Source of the DNA: Comamonadaceae bacterium | GTDB lineage: Bacteria; Pseudomonadota; Gammaproteobacteria; Burkholderiales; Burkholderiaceae_C | Direction: 5' to 3' | Assembly (NCBI GenBank): GCA_947374505.1 | Contig: CANCCE010000089.1 | Location: 1-10,576 of the forward strand | Length of the DNA stretch: 10,576 nt | Shown here: positions 5,524 through 10,576 of the stretch, piece by piece | Layout of the letters: each line of letters opens with the position of its first letter | Position numbering within the stretch: the stretch's first letter is position 1 | Made by a program: the position numbers and the translations under genes | The notes under the pieces: generated by a model | What the model was told of the DNA's origin: nothing | Database searches by the model: none | What the model saw: only the letters and a program-made list of their open reading frames with translations

Positions 5524-6699
5524 ATGAAAATTAACACTCGCTCATCGAAGTTGACAATGGCGGCTGCAGTCCTATGCCTACTTGGCTTAACACTTGGCTC
5601 GTCTGATCAACCGGTTAACGCGAAAGCCAATACCGTTAAGGCGCCCATTTTCGAGGTCGATCCCCTCTGGCCCAAAGCGATGCCGAATCACTGGTTATTG
5701 GGCATGGCCATTGGTATCTGGGTGGATGACAAAGACCATGTCTGGATTATTCATCGAGGCGCCGCCACATTGAATGACAACGAATTGGCATTGACTAAAA
5801 ATGTTGGCGAATGCTGCGCAGCAGCGCCGCCGGTTTTGGAATTTGATCCCGCCGGTCGATTGGTGCAAGCTTGGGGCGGTCCAGGACCAGGTTACCAATG
5901 GCCAGACTCCAATCACGGCATCCACATCGATCACAAAGGCAATGTCTGGATCGGTGGGAACGGTGAGAATGACGCGCACATATTGAAATTCACGCGCGAT
6001 GGTAAATTTTTAATGCAGATGGGGAAACACAAAGGCAACAAAGGCAGCAACGACCTTGAAAATTTTGGTCGTGTGGCAAAAATTTGGGTGGATCCTAAAA
6101 CCAATGAAGCCTATGTTGCCGATGGCTACAAGAACAAACGCGTGGCCGTCTTAGACGCCGACACCGGCGTGATGAAACGCTATTGGGGTGCTTATGGCAA
6201 CAAACCCGATGACGCTGACATGGGCAAATACGACCCGTCTGCACCACCCCCATTGCAATTTAGAAATCCCGTCCACTGCGTAGAAAGAAGCCATGATGGC
6301 TTGGTCTATGTCTGCGATCGGCAAGCGAATCGGGTGCAGGTGTTTAAACCTGATGGAACATTTGTCAAAGAAGCACATTTTGCAAGGCAAACCTTGGGCT
6401 CAGGCTCCACCTGGGACTTGGCTTTCTCTAAAGACCCACAGCAACGATTTATTTTTGTAGCCGATGGCACCAACGAGAAAGTTCGCGTCATCTTGCGTGA
6501 GACTTTGATGGAGATTACGAATTTTGGTGATGGTGGTCGACAGCCAGGCCAATTCTTTGGCGTGCACAGCATTGCCACCGACTCCAAAGGAAACATTTAC
6601 ACGACAGAAACCTACGAAGGCAAGAGATTGCAAAAGTTTGTCTACAAAGGCATGGGCGAAGTCTCTAGCAGCCAGGGAACGGTGTGGCCTAAGCGATAA
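5524..6699 (+). CDS. Secreted NHL-type six-bladed beta-propeller protein
   Basis: A 391-residue exported beta-propeller. The N-terminus has basic residues and a hydrophobic core (11-25) typical of a Sec signal peptide, with cleavage probably near residue 33. The rest contains repeated NHL-like blades, each with a DxxGNVW-type turn: VDDKDHVWI (67-75), IDHKGNVWI (135-143), VDPKTNEAYVAD (189-200), SHDGLVYVCD (256-265), DPQQRFIFVAD (304-314) and TDSKGNIYT (352-360). These blades usually build ligand- or protein-binding surfaces; some relatives are peptidyl-hydroxyglycine lyases, but I see no clear basis for assigning that activity. Vicinal cysteines 97-98 plus Cys252 and Cys264 could form disulfides in the periplasm. 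A GGGG stretch 5 nt before the ATG serves as ribosome site. It is divergent from the hupE-like gene and likely functionally tied to it; substrate unknown. Confidence 0.85.
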   Translation: MKINTRSSKLTMAAAVLCLLGLTLGSSDQPVNAKANTVKAPIFEVDPLWPKAMPNHWLLGMAIGIWVDDKDHVWIIHRGAATLNDNELALTKNVGECCAAAPPVLEFDPAGRLVQAWGGPGPGYQWPDSNHGIHIDHKGNVWIGGNGENDAHILKFTRDGKFLMQMGKHKGNKGSNDLENFGRVAKIWVDPKTNEAYVADGYKNKRVAVLDADTGVMKRYWGAYGNKPDDADMGKYDPSAPPPLQFRNPVHCVERSHDGLVYVCDRQANRVQVFKPDGTFVKEAHFARQTLGSGSTWDLAFSKDPQQRFIFVADGTNEKVRVILRETLMEITNFGDGGRQPGQFFGVHSIATDSKGNIYTTETYEGKRLQKFVYKGMGEVSSSQGTVWPKR

Positions 6700-6724
6700 A
6701 AGTTCAGCGCCTTCGCATCCGCGT

Positions 6725-7585
6725 TTATTTGCTAGCACCAGAGCGCAAGAAGTTGGGAATGACTGACTTGATTTTGGCCTGCAGCCTTGAAACGCCATAG
6801 TCGTTGGCGGCAACACTGATCTTCTTGTCGTTGGCATTGCGCCCGGCCCGGAAGCGGTCCAAGATGGAACCACTCATCTTGGATTGGTAAAGCCCCTTGG
6901 TTTTTGGCTTTTCAGCTTCCTGGACGCGTCCCATCTCTTCAATAGCCCGACCGAAGTGAATGAAATTCTCACGCGTTTCATCATCACTTGTCTTGACAAA
7001 AAATTCTGAACCAAAGAACTCACTGGCTTTCTCATTGAACCGGACCGGCGGCGATAAAAAGAAAGCCGTCGTGAAGGACTGGTAAAAAATATTCGAGTAC
7101 GTATCCAAATTAACCACCCGGCTCGGCACCACGATCAATTTGGGCGGGGTGCGCATCGTTGAATTGAAGACAAAACCAAAACGATTGACAAACTCCAGCG
7201 TGCTGTCGAGCTCTACCCGAGACAATGAACTCGGCACCAGTACCAAGTCAAACTCAAACAAAAACTCGGCCGGCAAGATGTCAGTCCAAGTCAGATCTGC
7301 AATGATGACCTCCGATGACGCATTGGCAGAGCGCAGGGCCTGCTTGGCTTGGAGCAAAGCCATGCCGCCTCCTTTGTTGTTCGGCGACTCCACGGAGATG
7401 CACTGAATGCCGATAGGTGCGGCATTCCTAACCCATTTACCCGCTGTGGCCTGGTGGTCCAGATCGACCAAGGTGGTCAATTTTCCCGCCGTATGCGCAA
7501 AATAAGCAGCCAGATTTGCAGACACAGTGCTTTTACCAACGCCACCCTTTTGGCTGGTGATCAATATCTTAAGTTTGGCTGTCAT
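6725..7585 (-). CDS. Orphan ParA/MinD-type P-loop ATPase
   Basis: A 286-residue ATPase of the ParA/MinD (deviant Walker A) group, proteins that position plasmids, chromosomes or protein complexes by ATP-driven cycling on DNA or membrane. Seen: the deviant Walker A KGGVGKST (13-20) with signature Lys13 and Lys18, and the switch region VDLDHQAT (40-47), where the usual Pro of DxDPQ is His. The Walker B-like strand VIIADLTW (93-100) keeps Asp97 but lacks the usual DTPP. VLVPSSLSRVELD (115-127) matches the loop after the next strand. The C-terminal 60 residues are basic and predicted helical; SRLQAKIKSVIPNFLRS (267-283) could be amphipathic. The start at 7585 is supported by AGGAAG 6 nt upstream. 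No ParB/Spo0J gene is adjacent; instead it is divergent from a coiled-coil protein and a two-helix membrane protein. It ends 25 nt from the convergent propeller gene. Function unproven. Confidence 0.85.
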   Translation of the reverse strand: MTAKLKILITSQKGGVGKSTVSANLAAYFAHTAGKLTTLVDLDHQATAGKWVRNAAPIGIQCISVESPNNKGGGMALLQAKQALRSANASSEVIIADLTWTDILPAEFLFEFDLVLVPSSLSRVELDSTLEFVNRFGFVFNSTMRTPPKLIVVPSRVVNLDTYSNIFYQSFTTAFFLSPPVRFNEKASEFFGSEFFVKTSDDETRENFIHFGRAIEEMGRVQEAEKPKTKGLYQSKMSGSILDRFRAGRNANDKKISVAANDYGVSRLQAKIKSVIPNFLRSGASK

Positions 7586-7621
7586 ATATGCTTCCTAGAA
7601 TCAATCTGGCTACAATTTTTA

Positions 7622-7652
7622 ACTATTTTTACGTATAGAATTAAAAAATAGT
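7622..7652. promoter_or_regulatory. AT-rich inverted repeat in the parA-like divergent region
   Basis: ACTATTTTT (7622-7630) and AAAAATAGT (7644-7652) form a perfect 9-bp inverted repeat around a 13-nt centre that begins with ACGTA (making TACGTA with the preceding T). It sits in the 122-bp AT-rich gap between the ParA-like gene and the divergent two-gene unit, so it could be a shared operator, part of the promoters, or a ParA-locus binding site. No U-tract arrangement suggests termination. Confidence 0.45.
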
Positions 7653-7707
7653 ATTTAATCATGAAACTAGTTTTGTGTGTGAGCATTTTTTTTAAGGACA
7701 CTTCGCC

Positions 7708-8172
7708 ATGAGTCATCCCAGCCCCAAACTCGTCATGATGCGCTTTGACCCCCGTGGCGGTTGGGTCAAACCCAGCGACGAGGAATTTCATGTGCAAGGT
7801 GCTGATTTGCCTGGCAGAGCCCCACCGACGGTCGTGGAAGTTCCGGCAAAATTCTCCGCTGTTTCGCTCACCGAGTTGGGCGATTCGATCGTCGACGTAT
7901 TCAACTCCCTCAAAATTGAAGACCCGCGTCTCCAGGTGTGGGGGCAAGTGAATTCGGCGATCCGGAGAATGTCTGATAAGTTAACTGAACAACAACTCTT
8001 GGAAGAGCGCTTGGTGTCTGTCAAGGCAGAAATTGAAGGCCTGCGGAGCTTGGCTTCAGAGATGGTGGGTTCCGCCTATCAAAACGAAGTCGACGTCCAT
8101 GCCACCTCGAAGGTTCGTGTTCAGGTTGCGGAGGCGTTGAACAAGAAAATCACCAAGGTTTTGAAAGGTTGA
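7708..8172 (+). CDS. Uncharacterised helical, coiled-coil-prone protein in the ParA-like locus
   Basis: A 154-residue soluble protein I do not recognise. Residues 1-48 are poorly structured (SHPSPK, RGGWVKPSDEE, GRAPP). Residues 52-70 form a probable helix, followed by a long charged helix (about 76-120, containing KLTEQQLLEERL and VKAEIEGL) that could form a coiled coil, then a second helical segment to a basic C-terminus (LNKKITKVLKG). AAGGA lies 9 nt before the ATG. Only two bases separate its stop from the next gene's preferred start, so the two are translationally coupled. The layout (ParA-type ATPase opposite a small coiled-coil protein) recalls partner proteins that stimulate ParA ATPases, such as McdB-type adaptors, but no sequence relationship is claimed. 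Confidence 0.7.
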   Translation: MSHPSPKLVMMRFDPRGGWVKPSDEEFHVQGADLPGRAPPTVVEVPAKFSAVSLTELGDSIVDVFNSLKIEDPRLQVWGQVNSAIRRMSDKLTEQQLLEERLVSVKAEIEGLRSLASEMVGSAYQNEVDVHATSKVRVQVAEALNKKITKVLKG

Positions 8173-8174
8173 AC

Positions 8175-8564
8175 ATGCGGTTCAGTTTTTTGCGCGCCAT
8201 TGGTAGCCTGTTGGCGTTTGCGAATTGGGTTGCATTTCTGACGGTATCCGTGCTGATTTGGGAGCAAGCCGGTGATGTCGCTTGGATTCAAAAACTGCAC
8301 TGGGGCTCGTTTTTGACAGACCTGTCGGGGCTGCTCCAGTTGTCCGCAGTTCCATCAGGCAGCGTCTGGATTGCATGGCTGTTGCTCAGTGTTTGTTTTT
8401 CGATTGTTTGGCTTGGCTTCACAGTGCAGCAAGAGGTTCGCAAAAAAGTGATTGTTCCTGTGATTCCTCCTCCGCCCAACGCTGTGGATTTAAGGCAGGG
8501 CGCGATTGAATCACATCCGGAAATCCAGGAAAAGCTCAGGCGGCTCAACCGCTGGCTCAGCTAG
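8175..8564 (+). CDS. Two-helix membrane protein with proline-rich cytoplasmic tail
   Basis: A 129-residue protein of unknown family. Seen: a short basic N-terminus (MRFSFLR), a first membrane helix (about 9-29), a roughly 33-residue loop (30-62) that should face the periplasm by the positive-inside rule, a second helix (about 64-84), then a cytoplasmic tail with QQEVRKK, a proline run IPPPP (98-101) and a helical end (EIQEKLRRLNRWL). I prefer ATG at 8175, which has AAAGG 6 nt upstream, over a TTG at 8169 that would abut the ribosome site and overlap the previous stop. It is co-transcribed with the coiled-coil protein and divergent from the ParA-like ATPase; it could be the membrane anchor or the cargo of that system. 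That role is inference from context only. Confidence 0.7.
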   Translation: MRFSFLRAIGSLLAFANWVAFLTVSVLIWEQAGDVAWIQKLHWGSFLTDLSGLLQLSAVPSGSVWIAWLLLSVCFSIVWLGFTVQQEVRKKVIVPVIPPPPNAVDLRQGAIESHPEIQEKLRRLNRWLS

Positions 8565-8678
8565 ACAGAGAAAGGGTCGTGAGGGGTCCAAAGACTGGAT
8601 TTCAACAACGTTCTGGGATGTGCAAGGAATGCCATACTGCGTGTCATGCAGTTGGATTTTTAACCCAGAAAGCAAATC

Positions 8679-9956
8679 ATGCGCATTGAAACCCTCGCCG
8701 TTCACGCTGGCTACACGCCAGACCCCAGCACCAAAGCAGTGGCCGTGCCCATCTACCAAACGGTGGCCTACGCGTTTGACAACACCCAGCACGGGGCCGA
8801 CCTGTTTGACCTCAAGGTTGCGGGCAACATTTACAGCCGCATCATGAACCCGACCAACGGCGTCCTAGAGGCGCGCGTGGCGGCATTAGAAGGCGGTATA
8901 GGCGCGCTGGTGGTGGCCTCCGGCATGTCGGCCATTGCCTATGCCATTCAAACCATTGCCGAGGCGGGCGACAACATTGTTTCAGCCTCCACTTTGTACG
9001 GTGGCACCTACAACCTGTTTGCCCACACCTTCCCGCAAATGGGGATTGAGGTGCGCTTTGCCGACTACCGTGACCCGGCCTCCTTTGCAAAGCTGATCGA
9101 TGCGCGCACCAAAGCCGTTTACTGTGAAAGCATTGGCAACCCGCTGGGCAATATCACCGATCTGACCGCACTGGCCAAAGTAGCCCACGCCCACGGCGTG
9201 CCGCTGATTGTGGACAACACCGTGGCCAGTCCGTACCTGTGCCGCCCGATTGAGCACGGCGCCGACATCGTGGTGCATTCGCTCACCAAATACTTGGGCG
9301 GGCATGGCACCACCATCGGCGGCGCGATTGTCGATTCCGGCAAGTTCCCCTGGGCTGAACACAAGGAGCGCTTCAAGCGGCTCAACGAGCCTGATGTCAG
9401 CTACCACGGCGTGGTCTACACCGAGGCGCTCGGTGCAGCCGCTTACATCGGCCGCGCGCGCGTGGTGCCCCTGCGCAACATGGGTGCAGCACTCAGCCCG
9501 ATGGCCGCGTTCCAGATTTTGCAAGGCATCGAAACCCTGGCCTTGCGCATGGACCGCATTTGCGAGAACGCTCTCAAAGTGGCCAAACACCTCCAATCTC
9601 ATGCCAAAGTGAGTTGGGTCAATTACGCTGCGTTGCCCGACCATCCCGACCATCAACTGGTGCAAAAACTCATGGTTGGACGGGCCTCGGGCATCATCAG
9701 CTTCGGCTTGAAAGCCAGCGACAGTTTAGAGGCTGGTGCCCGCTTCCAAGACGCGCTCAAGCTCTTCACTCGCTTGGTCAATATTGGCGATGCCAAGTCG
9801 CTGGCTTGCCACCCCGCCTCCACCACGCACCGTCAGCTCAACGCGGACGAGTTGGCCAAAGCCGGCGTCAAACCTGACATGGTGCGGCTGTCCATTGGCA
9901 TTGAGCACATTGATGACTTGTTGGAAGACTTGGAACAGGCGTTAGCAGCGGTTTGA
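8679..9956 (+). CDS. metY: O-acetylhomoserine aminocarboxypropyltransferase (sulfhydrylase)
   Basis: PLP enzyme of the Cys/Met metabolism family that converts O-acetyl-L-homoserine plus sulfide to L-homocysteine and acetate, or uses methanethiol to give methionine, in the cytoplasm. The 425-residue length is typical of MetY. Seen: YSRIMNPTN (52-60) with the Arg/Tyr pair that contacts the phosphate of the neighbouring subunit's cofactor, ASGMSAI (80-86), the stacking tyrosine in TLYGGTYN (Tyr107), DNTVASPYLCRP (179-190) with Asp179 expected at the PLP ring nitrogen, SLTKYLGGHG (201-210) with Lys204 as the Schiff-base lysine, and the C-terminal HPASTTHRQL with RLSIGIE. The start has only a weak AGAAAG ribosome site. 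The gene is clearly GC-richer than those to its left. It stands alone with a 114-bp upstream gap in which I see no recognisable SAM-type riboswitch. O-succinylhomoserine-using relatives are less likely given the length and motifs. Confidence 0.93.
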   Translation: MRIETLAVHAGYTPDPSTKAVAVPIYQTVAYAFDNTQHGADLFDLKVAGNIYSRIMNPTNGVLEARVAALEGGIGALVVASGMSAIAYAIQTIAEAGDNIVSASTLYGGTYNLFAHTFPQMGIEVRFADYRDPASFAKLIDARTKAVYCESIGNPLGNITDLTALAKVAHAHGVPLIVDNTVASPYLCRPIEHGADIVVHSLTKYLGGHGTTIGGAIVDSGKFPWAEHKERFKRLNEPDVSYHGVVYTEALGAAAYIGRARVVPLRNMGAALSPMAAFQILQGIETLALRMDRICENALKVAKHLQSHAKVSWVNYAALPDHPDHQLVQKLMVGRASGIISFGLKASDSLEAGARFQDALKLFTRLVNIGDAKSLACHPASTTHRQLNADELAKAGVKPDMVRLSIGIEHIDDLLEDLEQALAAV

Positions 9957-9963
9957 CCACAAC

Positions 9964-9986
9964 CCAGCCGTGAAAAAGACGGCAGG
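9964..9986. terminator. Weak hairpin between convergent metY and umuC
   Basis: CC-A-GCCGT (9964-9971) pairs with ACGGC-A-GG (9979-9986) around a 7-nt loop, with one A/A mismatch. There is no T-run on either strand. Its position in the 35-bp gap between convergent stop codons suggests a role in ending both transcripts, but it is not a canonical intrinsic terminator. Confidence 0.35.
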
Positions 9987-9991
9987 TCACA

Positions 9992-10576
9992 TCACTTCGC
10001 CTCAGGCAGCTCATCCCACCGCGTGGTGAAGCGGCCTGATCGGTTCTCAGACTTCATCCCCCAGCGCTCTGCGGTGCCGCAGACGCCCATGCGCAGAGTG
10101 TTGCGCCCATAAGTTCGGTTGACTATATCGAGCGCAGCCATCAACCGGGCTGAGCGCGCACGGGCCGTCGGGTCGTCAAACAGTGTTTCTTGTCTGACCG
10201 CTTGGCTGGACAGCATGGTCAGCATGACGCCGGCTTTTTTGTACTGGTAGCCGGGCTTGTAGATCAGTTCCAAGCCAAAAATCGCTGCGCGCGTGAGCGC
10301 CAGTGTGTCGCTGCCGGGGTCCATGAGTGGCACCAGCAGGCCGGCGTTGTATTGCGCATCGTTGGCCTTGAAGCGATTGGTCTGCACGAACACCTGGACC
10401 GCCGCGGCCACGGACCCTTGCTGACGAAGTTTTTCAGCCGCCTTGGCGACGTAGCTGGCCACCGCTTCCCGCAACTCTGACAAGGTGATCACCGGCGTAC
10501 CGAAGCTGCGCGACGACATGATTTGCTGCTTCGGCGGCGCCACATCTTCAAGCTCTAGGCATGAAATGCCGCGCAA
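9992..10576 (-). CDS. umuC: DNA polymerase V catalytic subunit, C-terminal part (5' end off the window)
   Basis: C-terminal 194 residues of a Y-family translesion polymerase of the UmuC type, made during the SOS response and acting with UmuD' and RecA at stalled replication forks. The frame is open to the window edge, so the start and the catalytic palm and fingers lie outside. Seen: the little-finger domain opening with ISCLELEDVAP, then KQQIMSSRSFG (about 16-26), where UmuC proteins have the same segment; PLMDPGSDTLALTRAA; a beta-clamp binding motif QETLF (129-133 of the visible part); and the C-terminal small domain (DUF4113-type) with RWGMKSENRSGRFTTRWDELP near the end. A umuD gene would be expected upstream, beyond 10576. 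It is convergent with metY. Confidence 0.92.
   Translation of the reverse strand: MRGISCLELEDVAPPKQQIMSSRSFGTPVITLSELREAVASYVAKAAEKLRQQGSVAAAVQVFVQTNRFKANDAQYNAGLLVPLMDPGSDTLALTRAAIFGLELIYKPGYQYKKAGVMLTMLSSQAVRQETLFDDPTARARSARLMAALDIVNRTYGRNTLRMGVCGTAERWGMKSENRSGRFTTRWDELPEAK

Noticed and set aside
6400..6873. Minus-strand ORF of 157 codons spanning the ends of the propeller and ParA-like genes
   Set aside because: It overlaps two confident genes in other frames and resembles no family; the ParA-like stop at 6725 is well placed.
8565..8678. SAM- or SAH-type riboswitch upstream of metY
   Set aside because: The 114-nt gap shows no conserved riboswitch core or convincing helices that I could identify by eye.
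8982..9665. Long minus-strand ORF (227 codons) within metY
   Set aside because: It lies wholly antisense to a well-supported enzyme gene of high GC, has no recognisable motif and no ribosome site; such shadows are common opposite GC-rich genes.

Overview
The window looks like a chromosomal segment of a betaproteobacterium of the order Burkholderiales, most likely Comamonadaceae-like. This rests on protein content: a Bug/TctC periplasmic binding protein (a family greatly expanded in Burkholderiales), a NicC-like flavin hydroxylase, a FAH-family hydrolase with a C-terminal extension, O-acetylhomoserine sulfhydrylase and a UmuC. No rRNA, tRNA, CRISPR array, transposase or integrase was seen. Most genes read as moderate GC; metY and umuC at the right look clearly GC-richer.

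Positions 1-3594 hold a minus-strand catabolic group: a FAD-dependent aromatic hydroxylase related to 6-hydroxynicotinate 3-monooxygenase (3' end off the window), a Bug solute receptor directly upstream of it, and a fumarylacetoacetate-hydrolase-family enzyme further upstream. Together they suggest uptake and breakdown of an aromatic or N-heterocyclic acid whose identity cannot be read from the sequence. A short plus-strand gene of unknown function (2385-2645) interrupts the group. It is preceded by a strong intrinsic-terminator hairpin with features of an attenuator or a free small RNA.

Positions 3595-6699 hold three envelope genes: a small Tat-exported beta-sandwich protein, a HupE/UreJ-type membrane protein convergent with it (the stop codons overlap by 4 nt), and a secreted NHL-type beta-propeller transcribed divergently from hupE. 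Two dyad elements with 6-nt spacers lie in the promoter regions, one upstream of the FAH-family gene and one upstream of the propeller gene.

Positions 6725-8564 hold a compact, unrecognised locus. An orphan ParA/MinD-type ATPase is divergent from a two-gene unit encoding a helical, coiled-coil-prone protein and a two-helix membrane protein with a proline-rich tail. An AT-rich 122-bp divergent region with a 9-bp inverted repeat separates them. This is the best candidate for an undescribed system in the window, plausibly a ParA-driven positioning device.

Positions 8679-10576 hold housekeeping or stress functions: metY (methionine/homocysteine biosynthesis) and, convergent with it, the C-terminal half of umuC (SOS translesion polymerase), whose 5' part lies beyond the window.
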